Assembly: GCF_002865645.1 (NCBI RefSeq)
Contig: NW_020194519.1
Coordinates: 126,573-190,572 of the forward strand
Origin: Hyaloscypha bicolor E
Lineage: Eukaryota > Ascomycota > Leotiomycetes > Helotiales > Hyaloscyphaceae
DNA length: 64,000 nt
Direction of reading: 5' to 3'
Below, one piece after another: positions 36,840-49,163 of the stretch. A model generated the notes under the pieces. It was not told the origin of the DNA, did no database searches, and was given only the letters and a program-made list of their open reading frames with translations. The position numbers and the translations under genes are program-made. How positions within the stretch are numbered: position 1 is the stretch's first letter; every line of letters begins with the position of its first letter.

Positions 36840-38297
36840 ATGCAACACCAACACCACCAATCATATCCAGTGACGGGACCTAACCACGCCGCTGCCGTCC
36901 CAAGACCCGCACTCCGCCGTGTCAAGGGATCGAATGCTCTCCATGCTACAATCTCAATTCCTCATGAGATAGCGAGTTCATCTGCAAGTAGTGTGCCGGC
37001 ACCCGAACCAGCTCGGATGAACAAATCACCTTCCCAGGTGCAGGTAGCCGAACCCACCCAGCAAGCTATTACCGCATCCGATCCACGACAGATATGCATG
37101 TCTCCAGTCGAGGAAGGTCAGTCCCCCTCATATAAAATGGAGGACATGGAATCCAAAGAAACCCAAGAGAGCTGTCAGCACCTCCCACCCAACCTCTCAT
37201 CCATCTCATCTGTGCTCAGCATCCCCTCTCCCACTCCCTCGCCATCTCCATCCTCTTTTGGGCAAAAGACGCCAAGTGAGAATCACCAAGCCTTAGACCT
37301 CGGCGGCCTCGCGGTCCCAATCACCCCTCCCGCGCGGCCACGCGGCTTGGATGTCGTGCGCAGTGTGAGCATGCCTGATGTGTGGAACAGGCAAAGAGTA
37401 AAAAGGTCTTGCATCTTCCGCTTTCGAGGTGAGCAGGTAAGGAGGAATAGGCTTTCAAAGCGGATGCCTGGGGATCTGTCGAAGGAGGTGGAAGTGGAGC
37501 GTGCTCTTGTGCCAGCTAACGCCGTATGTGAGGTTCTCCAGAGAAGGGTTGATGGGCTGGAGCAGAGGATTGTAGAGCTGAGAGCGGAGTTCCAGGAGGA
37601 GAAAAAGATGAAGGTGAGTGAGGATAGGAAAGGAGGGAGTTATAGGGACCATCGGATAGAGGAAGGTAAGGAGGTTGGGGTTCTAAGAGTGGAGTTGGTG
37701 GAGCAACGTGGAGTGCAAATGCAGTTGCAAGGGAGCTCAGCGAGTGCTGAACTTGAGCAGGGCCCGGGTTCTCAGAAGAGCTCTATGATGGGAAAGGTAG
37801 GCAGCACTTTGGCGTTGGAGCATGGTGTCCATACGCAAGATCCGAGCAGGCATAACCAAGAGTATGGATGTCTATCGTCGATTCTCCATGAACAAGAACT
37901 TGCAGGTTCTTTCCCAGAAATGCCTGGCCGACAAAGCTCCTCCCATCCTCGGGAAAGTGTCGGGAGTGCAGAATTCATCCATGAGCTGCCTGCAACGCCT
38001 TCATATGAACTCCTTGTCCGTCCAATTAAAGAGCATGAGGGGACAGCGGAATCAGTGCAGCTAATCCTGACTTACGGGCTCGAGTCTGAGATACCTTACC
38101 AATTGTCGGATGTGGATTGTGCATTTCTTGGGCTCCCTGAGCTGTTCGCATGGACTGATGTTGACGAACAAGACGCCAAACCCTGTGCTGCGGAACTCGA
38201 GGCTGGTCCATCTTTCCATGGAGCTGATAAGTTTAGGGAAAAGGGTTGGGAGACATCAATGTCTGCTCCCTGGGCACATATTCACATGAATCCATGA
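36840..38297 (+). CDS. Hypothetical protein with central coiled coil, 485 aa
   Basis: A single open frame from ATG 36840; the frame extends nine codons upstream only to a GTG. The N-terminal 190 residues are Ser/Pro-rich and disordered-looking, with a PTPSPSPSSFG run. A basic segment (RQRVKRSCIFRFRGEQVRRN) leads to a heptad-like helix (VLQRRVDGLEQRIVELRAEF, then QEEKK) that should form a coiled coil at about residues 240-270. The C-terminal part is acidic. The basic patch before a coiled coil could be DNA-binding, but it is not a recognisable bZIP. A TATATA element lies about 30 nt upstream of the start. Function unknown. Confidence 0.55.
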   Translation: MQHQHHQSYPVTGPNHAAAVPRPALRRVKGSNALHATISIPHEIASSSASSVPAPEPARMNKSPSQVQVAEPTQQAITASDPRQICMSPVEEGQSPSYKMEDMESKETQESCQHLPPNLSSISSVLSIPSPTPSPSPSSFGQKTPSENHQALDLGGLAVPITPPARPRGLDVVRSVSMPDVWNRQRVKRSCIFRFRGEQVRRNRLSKRMPGDLSKEVEVERALVPANAVCEVLQRRVDGLEQRIVELRAEFQEEKKMKVSEDRKGGSYRDHRIEEGKEVGVLRVELVEQRGVQMQLQGSSASAELEQGPGSQKSSMMGKVGSTLALEHGVHTQDPSRHNQEYGCLSSILHEQELAGSFPEMPGRQSSSHPRESVGSAEFIHELPATPSYELLVRPIKEHEGTAESVQLILTYGLESEIPYQLSDVDCAFLGLPELFAWTDVDEQDAKPCAAELEAGPSFHGADKFREKGWETSMSAPWAHIHMNP

Positions 38298-38643
38298 TAG
38301 TTTGAGAAGATTGTGGAAGAAGAATTTCGTGTGAGCCTCTGAGACTGCGGTCAATCTTGCCCGTGCGAGCTTGAAGAGTTCGAACTCAGATGCAACCGAT
38401 GATTTGATATCAACTGGAATCCCTGAGGCGAAGTGTCAAGCTTGCAACTCGGCGCAAGGTGAGTTTCGTTTCACTTCGCATCAGCTGTTAGAATATATCG
38501 CGTACCATATTCTATGGCATTCAAGCAATTTTCTAAGAATGATGTTCAACTCGTCTTATATAAAGCGTAAAATAGATCTTTTTCGTTCCCTCTATCATAT
38601 ATTAGTTCTTCCTTCTCCAAAGTTAGAGTAGCCTTTTCCATTT

Positions 38644-39395
38644 TCATAGTGAAAGCCAAGTTATCGAGCGTGGAGTCTCATATCTTCTCGGGGGGTCCCC
38701 ATACCTGGAGTGCCAAATACTCCGTAATCCAACCACTGCGTCTATCAACAGAACCTCCTTCGCCCTCGTTAAAAGTCTGTTCAAATCCTTAACAACCCCC
38801 TGTCGGCGATTCCACAAATCCCCCAAATACCTAATCAACTCCCTACCCTTTTGAATGGGAATATTCTCTCACAAGGCTCGACCCGGCAGCGAAACCCTTT
38901 CCTCCACTGCAAACAGCAGCAATCCAAAGCATGATGATGGGTCTCTTTCAGTCTCCAGGGGAAACTGCTTTGTGCAGACGTCCACACATCGCTTCCAGGG
39001 TTCCCATTGAAGGCCTTCGGGCACCGAGATGATATCGATTGCTGGATTCCACCACACGTCTCTCTGCCCCTTTTGATTTTCAACAGCGAACTTTTTATAC
39101 CAGTATACTGCCATCGATTCTCGGGACTCCTTGCAGACGTTGAGTAGAGAAGGCGTGATAAGGTCGTCTTGGGAATGGCAGTGCGTTATAATAAGGTGGA
39201 GCTGGTCTCTCGGGGGTCTCCATCGTGAAATGTGTGCGTTGAGAAAGATCAATGGTAATGTTTTACTAGCAGGCATAGAGACCGAAACGGTAGAGGGCAC
39301 ACCTTAACGTCAAGATGCGGAGTTGTATGGCTTGTTGCCAAATCTGGTGGGAAGGCGGGGCAGAGGGAAGATATGGGAGAAGACATGGCTTTCTC
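38644..39395 (-). pseudogene. 2EXR-domain protein gene, broken
   Basis: Minus-strand frames give the order seen in fungal 2EXR proteins. First FPLPRLPT, then in a shifted frame QIWQQAIQLRILTLR, then in a third frame LLNVCKESRESMAVYWYKKF, VWWNPAIDIISVPEG and LPGRAL. After a TGA at 38869-38871 the same frame continues as ENIPIQKGRELIRYLGDLWN and runs to 38644. So there are at least one frameshift, or an unrecognised intron, near the N-terminus and one nonsense codon (probably CGA to TGA). These proteins are abundant and of unknown function in fungi. The gene is divergent from the NLR-like gene, with about 0.5 kb between. Confidence 0.5.
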
Positions 39396-39924
39396 CTAAA
39401 GAGGGATGAGTTCTAAGACTGTAGAAGTTGCTTGTAGTGAGGAAGATAGGAGGCTACATTGGCCTGACGTGAGGCGCCTTGCAGGCCAGGTAGGTTCGGC
39501 TTGCGAACCACAGCTGCACTTTAGATCATCAAAGATCATCAAGCTGCAACCACACATCGTAAGTTTCGAAGATAGCTAACAACTTAAGAGTTTATCTTCT
39601 CGCCATTCCCTTACAAGCAGCATTCTAACATGAAAACCTCTTTTGGACCGAAATCACGTGATGCGTATGCTGATGCCTGAACCCCAGGTGGATTCTCGCG
39701 CCTCATTCCTGCACGCTGGATGCCTGTTCATCTAGGCGGCAGCATGTGCCGCCAATACCGAAAATTTTTGGCATACCTCTCTTCTACCTCACGATCTCGT
39801 GTCCCACTCTCTCAAACCTCTTGCAGACTTCGAATGTGTGCTTAGCAACTACACCAGCTACGCCGACCTTCACGCTCTCCTATATTCCTGACCATTCAAC
39901 ATCCACGGTTCTCAGCATCAAGCC
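39396..39924. other. Intergenic region and probable NLR-like gene promoter
   Basis: No gene seen. A direct repeat of AGATCATCAA lies near 39525-39540. The stretch just before 39925 is C/T-rich, as is usual for fungal leaders. Confidence 0.4.
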
Positions 39925-42900
39925 ATGCCTTCCTCTGAGTCCGACGAGTTTGAAATAATCAACGAGCTCGAAGCCAGCCTCTCGCCAGAAGAGCTTGCGA
40001 AAGTCCAAGAATGGCTTCAATCTACGGACTACGAAGCCCAGTCGAGCGAATTCCATCGCCACCTATCCTCTCAAGCTCCTGGGACTGGTCTTTGGATCTG
40101 CGAGACCTCAAAGTACCAACAGTGGCAGGAGTCGAGTGAGCATGGAAGCTTGTGGATCAAAGGAGTTCCTGGTGCTGGGAAGTCAGTGACTGCAGCCTCG
40201 ATGATCCAGCATCTGCAGAAGACCGAAGGTGTTCCGGTGTTGTATTTCTTCTTTCGCTATATCCTATCAGCCAACAGACGTCCCCGAAGTTTGGTTCGAG
40301 ATTTCCTGGCACAACTACTTCCCTTCAGTATTCGTCTCCAAGCAACCCTGCAACCACTGATTGGTAACCCGCTGGACGACTTTTCCGATGAGATATTGTG
40401 GGAGTATCTATTGACAGGACTATCTTCCGTTGACAAGGCCTACTGTATCCTCGATGCACTGGATGAGATGGAGTTACTTCCCAAAGATAGCTTTCTCGTT
40501 CGACTCAATAACCTAGCCACCTTTCGGCCAAAGGCTGTGAAGCTTTTGATGACGAGCAGACCAAAGCAGTACCTGCAAAGCAGCTTGAGAGACACCTCGA
40601 TTGTTCATATCAGCCTTGAAGATGATCTGGTGGGGCAGGATATTGCCCTATTCTTGTCATATCGCATCAACGGACTGCTTCCAGGGGATGACAAACAAGA
40701 ATTGCGAAAGTCTCTCGTTTCTGCTATTTCGGAACGATCTAACGGTCTTTTCCTTTATGCACGACTTCTGCTTGATCAGATCATTCCTAATCTGGGATCA
40801 AAGCAACTAGATGTCGAGAAATTGGTAGAGAGCCTCCCCGTCGATTTGGAGGAGATGTATAACAGCATGCTCTTTCAGCAGGCTGCCTCTCTCAGAATCG
40901 ACATTCAGATCCAGGTCTTCCTTCTCGAACTAGCCACGCACTCATCCCGGGCCCTGCGACTGAATGAGATGGCAAGTGTACTTGCTTCTGCTTTTCCAGC
41001 TTCAATGATGCCAGACGCCCCAAAGGCCATCGCCAGATCCGCATGTGCACCGCTTCTCGAAATCCTGGAAGATGAAACTGTTTCGGTCATCCACCACTCA
41101 TTCACAGAATTCCTGTTGAACCACGATCGAATCAAAAATAGATTTCACAACAACACTCCACGATTTCCCGTACTCAACCCAGACCAAGCCCACAAAAAGC
41201 TGTCAGTCATCTGCATAGACTACCTTGGAGCTGGTGGTCTCAGAGTACATGCCGATGATGGAGTCTCACAATCCAGTACAGCGGTAGACTCTCCCAAGTA
41301 TCGCGACCCCTTTGGTGACGAAGGTCAGGAGACTGATGGGTATAATTACCAAGAGTCAAAGCTACGATATCCCTTTCTAGAATACGCAGTTGGTAACTGG
41401 GCTTTCCACGCTAGCAAATACGACTTCGAAGACGACAAATTTTACACATCGATGGCAAACTTCCTGGATCCTGACAGCTTGGATTTCAAGAAATGGCTGA
41501 AGCTCGAATGGATGAAAGGAGTGGAGTCTTCAAAAATTGAAGCTCCGACTCCGCTGCATGTAGCCGCGTTCGCTGGTCTAACGATGTATGCCAAAAAGCT
41601 GCTCGAAGAAAAGGTGCCGGTTGATGCTCGCGATGCCGAAGATCGCACGCCTTTACACTGGGCCTGCGCACGAGGCCATACCTCAATGGCATCACTTCTG
41701 CTCAAGAATGGTGCAAGCGCTGATCCAGAAGATATTCGAGGTGTAAAACCAATCCACGAGGCAGCGAGGAGGAACCATGCCGCAATTGTGACTGTGTTGC
41801 TTGAGGCTGGTGTCCATCCACTCACTCCAAAGACAAAGGAGAACATCAAACGACACTTGAATTGCGGAGATGTCTCAACCAAAGGAGAAACCGCTGTGGA
41901 ATATGCATGGCTTCAGGGGCATACGGATACGATAGCCGCTATGCTGCCATTTCTCACACCTGAAACCTTGGAGGAATTGTTCTGCCAGTGCTGCCGTTAT
42001 GGAAAGTTTGAGGCGGTACGAGCTATTCTCAAGGCCACTGACGTGTCACCCAACTCAAAATACAGTGGCGCCACGGCGCTGTATCTTGCATGCCGGGCTC
42101 AGAGTGTCGGGATTGTGGAGCTCCTTCTAGCCAAAGGAGCCGATGTGCATCAGACTTCGGAATGGAAGATCACGAATAGAAACGCGTGTGGCGCACGAGT
42201 TAGTCAGGAGCCTTTGAGCCTGCCTATTCACGGTGTAGTGATGGGCTGGGGGAGAACAAACAACATTGCTTGTCAACAAATCTTACGTCTGCTGCTCAAT
42301 GCCGGGGCAGATATTGAAGCTAAAGATACCTATGGAGACACGACCATACATTTTCTATTTAAAGATCGCAACCGTCTCGGGGCCGATCTTGTTGTCGTCA
42401 GCGGCATTTTACAGGCTGGGGCAAATGTGTTGGCAGTCGACGAAGAAGGCGATTCGGTGCTTCATCGATGTCTTCAAAGGACAAAAGACGTCAAAATGCT
42501 AAAACTTCTCTTCGAATATGGTGCACGTGCAGATGTTCTTGGCAAGGGTGGAAACACTCTTCTGCATATAGCAATGAGAAGATATTCATCCACGGTAGAT
42601 GTTATCAATCTTCTTTTGGATATGGGGGCACGTTGTGACGTGAAGAATAACGCCGGCATCACGGCAATAGAATACGCCGCGGAAAGGCAGGGGTGCAACC
42701 TGGAAACATTCACATCATTCCTTCGGTCCTGTGCTGATGCAGAAACGATCAAACGCTGCACGTGGAAATTGTCCACGTGGATGGATAAACAAGATACACC
42801 CGGGTATATTCGCGTGCTCCAAAAGTTTGGTGTGTCGTTGGAAGATCGTGATAGCATTGGAGCGACTGTCTTGCTGAGAAGTGCGAAGTCTAAGGAGCTC

Positions 42901-45900
42901 TTTTCTGCTTTCATTGAATGTGGCGCGGATCTGAAGGTCGTTGACTCCAAAGGCAGAGGGGTTCTTCATTATTACACCTCCAGTAGTCCCTACGGTGAAC
43001 CTCATGAATGCCTTCAGAGACTGGAAGAAATGGTAGACATGGGCTTGGATCCAATGCAAGTAAGTGTTGCAAAGCCTCGGTTGCCCAAGGAGACCTCCAA
43101 GGCAATGCTAACTTGACTCTAGGTCGATTATGAAGGAAATAATTTGCTGCATCTGCGTGCAAAGATCTATAAAGGTGATGAGGTCGACGACTTGTTCATT
43201 CAGAAACTCCTCGACTACGGGATTTCGGTCAAGTCAAAGAACAATGAAGGCATGACTCCGCTTCATGTCCATCTTAACAATTGGGATGCCAGTATTTCGA
43301 CGAACGCTGTCCGAAAACGACTTGATGAGCGTTTCCATGAGCGCCATGAAATACCTTTACTAAATTTGTTTCGGAGGTAAACTTCACTCATTGCCCCAGA
43401 TCAGCCCTCAAATTTGAATAATGAATCTAATTTTGACGAAGGAACAAAAAATCCGTCGATATCAATGAAGCTGATTCGGATGGAGTCACTGTGTTCCATT
43501 TAGCTGCGTTACGTTCCGAAACCCGGATGTATTATTTGCTCGGGGAAGGTGCAGATCCAACCTTGTTGACCAAAAAGGGGCGAAACGGTCTTCATCTGGC
43601 TTGTCGAGCTCGTCAAAGCAACGTCATCGGATATCTTTGTCAAGTGAGTCGTCTTATCCGTACCCTATCATCTCCCCACAGATCCCCATCATACTCTCCA
43701 ACCTGAAATCATCCTCTCCATACTCACACTTTAAACACAGCAATCCCAGCTAACTATCTTTGATTATAGTCATACCCGATATTGCTTAACCAACAAGACG
43801 AATACGGGAGAACTCCTCTTCATGACGCTTGCACATCAGGCCAACCAGACTCAGTTCGGCTGCTTCTCAACGCCGGCGCAGATATCACCATCACCGACAG
43901 GAATAAGAGAACACCTCTTCACGCTTGCGCTGAATTTCCCAACGAGCAGAGGTTGTGGGAACTATTGATGCATCCAAATGACACATCTGGTCAGGTTCTT
44001 CATGATCGGTTCAGACCAGCAACCCAAACACCACTCGCCTGGGACGACTCGTACGCTTTGAGACCACAGGGTGGTGACGAGGCTATGAATAAGAAGTATC
44101 TTAGCATTGGCCTCGTTGTCAAACAACTCCTTTCGGCTGGGAGCGATGTCATGGCTGACGACTCTCATCTTCAAACCCCCTTGGACCTCGCTCTCCAGTT
44201 TGACTGTCAGGGGATGATCCAGGCCCTCGAATTTGCCGCTCCGCTTCTCAGTAAAAAACATTACCTGAAGCCCGAGGATCGAAGGCTTTCAACTCTTCTA
44301 GCTCTGAAGGGTTTAAATGTTTCACCTTTGTCAAAAATGGACCTCATAGATCCATTGCGTGATTATATCTTCCGGAACCTTTCGACATGTCTGCCCTTCC
44401 TTACGTTCGACGATATTGAGTGGATAGCAAAGAATCGTGGTAACATTATAGGATTTGACGAGGCGAAACCTATTCAGTCCTCAGAGCAATCCTTGTTGCA
44501 CATTACTGTCTCGAACGGTCTCACCCAGCTGGTTGAGAGTTTTGGTGCCCTGGCTTGTTTTAACGATGACCCCAAGATTGTCATGGAGCGGATTCATGAG
44601 CAATTATCTACAGATACAAAATACAGCCCAGAAGTCGAAAATTTAACACCGATACTCCATGTAGCTTGCGCCAGAGAGTTGCCAAACATGGAAATTGTCG
44701 AGGTGCTCGTTGCCAAATGTGGTGTTGATGTCAACGCGCGCACCTTGGCTAGACCCCAGAGATGGGCAAAGATAGCCGAGTGCGTCGAAGGAGGGACTGC
44801 TCTGCACGTTCTCGCAAAAGCACGGTACAACTGGCAACTCGAGGCAATCAATTACCTTCTCCAGGGGGGAGCAAAGATTGACGCAGTTGACGAGAAAGGG
44901 GAGACACCACTTCACATAGCCTGCACAGGAACAACCTTTGCAGCTATGAATTGCCAAGACGATGTGTACGGATACTGGAGAATTGAAGTGGTCAAAATAC
45001 TTCTCCAATCAGGAGCCGACGTCAATATCCTTGACAAGGACGGCCTTTCCTGTCTTCACAAAGCCAGCTCATCCCCTCAGATCATGAGAATCCTCCTGGA
45101 ACATGGTGCAGATCTAACTGCCGGGAAGCTCTCGCCAGTTTTCTCAGCAATCCAAATCCAATGCCTCGAAACGCTTACCATTCTGCTCGACGCTGGTGTG
45201 AGCCCCAACATTGTAGATCCCAATACCGACGGTGAGGGCTTCCAACTCCACTACAAAGCCAAAAACGTCGCACGTACTGCGCTTTTCTACGCGTCGTTTC
45301 CCAATCTGCACAACCAAAGAGACGAGCATTCATCTCCATTGGTGAAACTACTAATCGAGCGAGGAGCAGACATCTACGCTGCATTGAATGGGAAACAAAC
45401 TCTCTTACACTACGTCTCTGAAAACGCAGATTTCGAAATTGTTTCTGCATTCCTCGACTGCGCGTCTAAGGTCAACATTGACTTCAACACTCGAGACTCG
45501 CTTGGGCGGACAGTTCTCATAGCTGCGTGTGAATGGATGGAATGTCTCCCAGGTTACCAACACAAACTCCGGTCCCCAAAAGAAACAGCTCCCTTCCTCC
45601 GAACTCTTGATTTTGGTGCCGATCCACGGATAGTTGACAACGAAGGCCGAAATGCGCTGCACCACCTCCTCGATAACCCTGGAATGGAAGAAGACGCTAT
45701 CATTCAATTCCTCGCCCACGAGTCAGCCAACGAGTTACTGCATCGCAAAGATGGAGACGGCTTCACGCCTCTGAACTGTGCTCTACGTTTCCTTCGCCCA
45801 GCAGTGGTTGAGGTCATGATAACAATGGGTGTAAACTTACTGAGCGCCGATCCAACGGGTGCCACAGCTCTTCACCGTATAGCTGAGCAGTGTCTTCGTT

Positions 45901-46403
45901 ACCGATCTCCTTGCAGAAGAAACAACTTCGTTCGAGACCACCAGCCTGAGTACTATACCGGTGCACTCGCCCTGTGGAAGAAGTTCCTCTCTCTGGGAGG
46001 GTCCATCAACGTGCGGGACAACAAGGGAGCACCACCACTGTTCTATTTCCTGTCATCTGCGGAGCGCGACCAGTACGATGCGCCTGAAGACTGGTGCTGC
46101 CATCTACAGTACTTCACTACTTATTTCCATGAAGATGTGACCAAGGTTCTAGACTTTGGTGCGAAGAACATGAATGGAGAGAATGCTTTGCATGTTATTG
46201 CGAGGAGGGGGAAGGAGAAGGTCTATAGGAAGCACGGGCAGGATCATGATCATGTCCCAACGCATGATAAGGAGTTGTATCAGTTTTTTATGAGGAAGGG
46301 GTTGAATCCTTTGGAAGAGGATGGGAATGGAAGGAGTAGTCTGGATGTTGCAGCCGCTTGCGAGCAGAAGGGTATTCTGGAGTTGTTTCAGTATGGGAAA
46401 TAA
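39925..46403 (+). CDS. NACHT-ankyrin NLR-like protein, 2074 aa
   Basis: The exons 39925-43059, 43123-43376, 43442-43643 and 43770-46403 join exactly in frame; the introns are 63, 65 and 126 nt. The N-terminus has no recognisable effector domain and leads quickly to the NACHT ATPase: Walker A GVPGAGKS (80-87) preceded by SLWIKG, Walker B YCILDALDEM (Asp177, Asp180, Glu181), LLMTSRPK as sensor 1, and the HHSFTEFLL word that closes fungal NACHT modules. From about residue 530 to the end there are some twenty or more ankyrin repeats, with words such as TPLHWACARGHTSMASLLLK, TPLHDACTSGQPDSVRLLLN and NALHVIARRGK. This is the architecture of fungal STAND/NLR sensors, in which the repeats bind a trigger and NACHT oligomerises. 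No premature stops, so probably functional. Its 3' end lies only about 150 bp from the RIP-decayed block. Confidence 0.88.
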
Positions 46404-47041
46404 TTCCCTTGGGGGTTGTGTCAGGGGTTTTTTCCGGCGGGTTATGAGATTGGTTGTGCTCACGAGACGATTAGGTTCTTAGCAATGCTTACATATTAGA
46501 TGGATGGTGTATTCAAGAAGACAGCGGGGTACTCTGTATAGAGTGGAGACGTATTTTTTATAAGAGACTATGTACTCTTTTATTTTAAGAAGGTACTAAA
46601 TATAATATATATAATATAAGTATAGAAAGCTATTATAATTGGCTAAGTAGTCGATTAGTTAATACTAATTTCTTAAATAAGACTTATATTCCTTAAGCTC
46701 CTTAATACTTCTCAAGTTATAACTATTTAAAAACTAAAGAATTATTTTTAAAACGTTTTTTAAAAGGCAATATAAAGCAGCCCTAAAGTATTACTCTTAA
46801 ACTAGATATTTAGAAATAATATAAGACTTATAAGCGTAATATATTATTATATAATATAGGCAATTATATAAAAATATAACAGGGCTTATAATAAGCCTCT
46901 TTAAATAAATAATAATAATAATATAAAATTCTTTTTTTCTATTATACTTTTTAATTAAAAAAGTATATTAATTAGTTAGAAAAGTAAGCTAGCTCCTAGT
47001 ATATATACTTTTTTCTTATTAAAAAAGAAGCCTTATATAAG
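46404..47041. other. Border into the A+T-rich block, non-coding
   Basis: Ordinary composition stops at about 46550; beyond it the DNA is A+T-rich RIP debris. It may include the 3' end of the Copia element (minus strand), but LTR ends could not be defined. Confidence 0.4.
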
Positions 47042-47523
47042 AAGTAAAAAAAAATCTTTTATATTTTTATATTTTTATATTTTATTTATTATTTTTATTT
47101 TCTTAAATATTCTTTTTATATTTTTTTTTCTCTTTATCTTTTTTTGAAATTATATTCTTATTTTAATTTTATTACTTTTTTTCTTCTTCTTTTTCTCTTA
47201 AATTTCTTTTTTTTCTTTTTCTTTTTTTTTTTATATTTATTATTATTTCTTTTTTGTTTTATTTTATTTTTTTATTTACTATTTTTTTCTCTTTCTTTTA
47301 TAATTCTCTTTTTAAAATTTTATTTTTTTTAATTTTTCTTTTTATTCTTTTATTTCTAATTTATTTTTTTTTACTTTTATTTTTAATACTTTTCTCTTAT
47401 TTCTTTTTACTAAAATCTCTTTTATCTTTTATAAATTTTTCTTTTTTTATATTCTTTTATCTTTTTAATTCTATTTCTTTTTTAACTTTTTTTTTCTTTT
47501 ATTTTTTTATATTTTTTTAATAA
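47042..47523. repeat. Extreme T-rich, almost G-free tract
   Basis: About 480 bp with only two G on the plus strand, composed of T, A and scattered C. The frames through it (poly-Phe/Leu) are low-complexity and not genes. It is probably an old pyrimidine microsatellite changed by RIP. Confidence 0.7.
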
Positions 47524-48889
47524 GTTTATTTATAGATATATTATTTATTTAAAGATATATAACTTAAAAGATACTTTTATTATATTTTTAATATAATTAT
47601 ATATTCTAGATATTAATATAATAGAACTTTATAATAATTCTTTTATTTTTTCTAATAATTAGTTAAATAGTTTATTTATTATTATAGAATATAATTCAGA
47701 ACTCTCTAAAATCTAAATATGAATCCCTAAATAGCCTTTAAAGAGCTATAGTCTCTTTTATTATATAAGTAATTTTATATATTTCTAATTTAGTTAAAGA
47801 AATAATTATAGTATTTTATTAAATAGCTTTCTATAATATTAAACTTTTAAATAAGAGATTATATATTTATAGTTTAATTATTATATATTTAGGTTATTTA
47901 TATATAAAATATTAGATATAATTTATACTTATATTTTCCTATATTTCCTATTATATTAAATTACTAAAAACCGGGTTCTAAATAAGTATTATAAAGCCTA
48001 ATCTATAGCTATAAAGTATTTTAAAACAAGGTTTATTAAAAACTAAAAGAGTACTCAAATAATAAAAGTTATATCTAGTCTAATTATAATTATAATATAA
48101 AATAGTAATTTAATTTTCTCCTAATATATCTAATTTAATACAAATAAGCTTAATTATTATATTTCTAAAAATTAATTTCAGATAATAGAATACTAGAATA
48201 CTTTCTATTTATTATTCTAAACTTTTTAATAATTTTCTTAATATAAATACTATAAACTAGCTAAAGCTTTTTAGTTTTCTAATTCCTAATTATATAAATT
48301 CCTAGAAACTATTTTATATCTCATATATTATAAAGCTTATAAATTCTCTTAATCTAAATAATAATTAATTAAATATATATTTTATTATTTTTATAATAAA
48401 GTATTTAGAAGTTATTTATATAAAAAATAATAAAGATTTATAATCTATATTTATATAAATATAGAACTTTTTATTAAATATAGAGAGTCTAATTTTCTTA
48501 AGAATATTTATCTAATATTTATACTATAGAATAGAAAAGTCTTATAGTCTATATAGAACTCGATTTATTTCTATTATATAGCCTAATATTTTAAAACCGT
48601 CTAGTAGCTTATATATTACTATAAGTTTATTAGAATCTTTTTTTTATATTAATAAATATATTTATAATATTAAATTATTTTATTTCTAGATTAAAATAAG
48701 TTATAATTATATTAGTTATTTAAAAAGACCTTATTATAAATATAGTAATATATATAAATAGAAGTAATATCTCTTTTTAGAAATCTTTATAAACTACTAG
48801 CCTTAAATAATACTAAATAATATATTTATTAAAATTAATTTTATATATAAATATCTATTTTAAAGAAATTAGAGATATATTTACTTTAT
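47524..48889 (-). mobile_element. Copia (Ty1) element, RT/RNaseH part (segment 1 of 3)
   Basis: The minus strand reads, through many stops, the end of a Copia reverse transcriptase: ITYFNLEIK, INIFINIK, FLGIYIIRN and TKKL. RNase H follows, with a RYNFYYLSTLLVFNK-like segment and GFIFRF. The RT is cut at 48885-48889 by Gypsy-2 and resumes at 55872. Heavily RIPed and inactive. Confidence 0.65.
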
Positions 48890-49163
48890 TATTATAATTC
48901 CTAGATACCCGGTATCTGAGATGCCTCGCCAGATGCCAGATGTCTCCTAAGCGCATATAATACAGCCGCCTTACTAGGGAAGTATACTTGGAATATACTA
49001 GAGATATTTAGAAGGCTAAGCCCTTTTGGGACTAGTATATTATAAGGTATATATACTCTCTCGCAGCCTCCTATATTCTAGTTTTCTCTTCTTTAGCTTT
49101 GAATTGTCTTTATAAGAGACTTTCTATCTTACTTTCTAAGCTCTAAATACCGTATCTATAATA
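48890..49163 (+). repeat. 5' LTR of Gypsy-2 (274 bp)
   Basis: Starts TATTATAATTCC and ends CCGTATCTATAATA; the ends fit TGTTA...TAACA changed by RIP. The sequence matches 55598-55871 with mostly C/T and G/A differences, including the shared word ACCCGGTATCTGAGATGCCT. Confidence 0.9.

Noticed and set aside
46560..47041. Copia 3' LTR against the 62.3-kb region
   Set aside because: Some A+T-rich similarity (GGGCTTATAA words) but too weak to define an LTR pair or target duplication by eye.
47144..47520. Open frames of Phe/Leu in the T-rich tract
   Set aside because: Low-complexity DNA without stops by composition, not genes.
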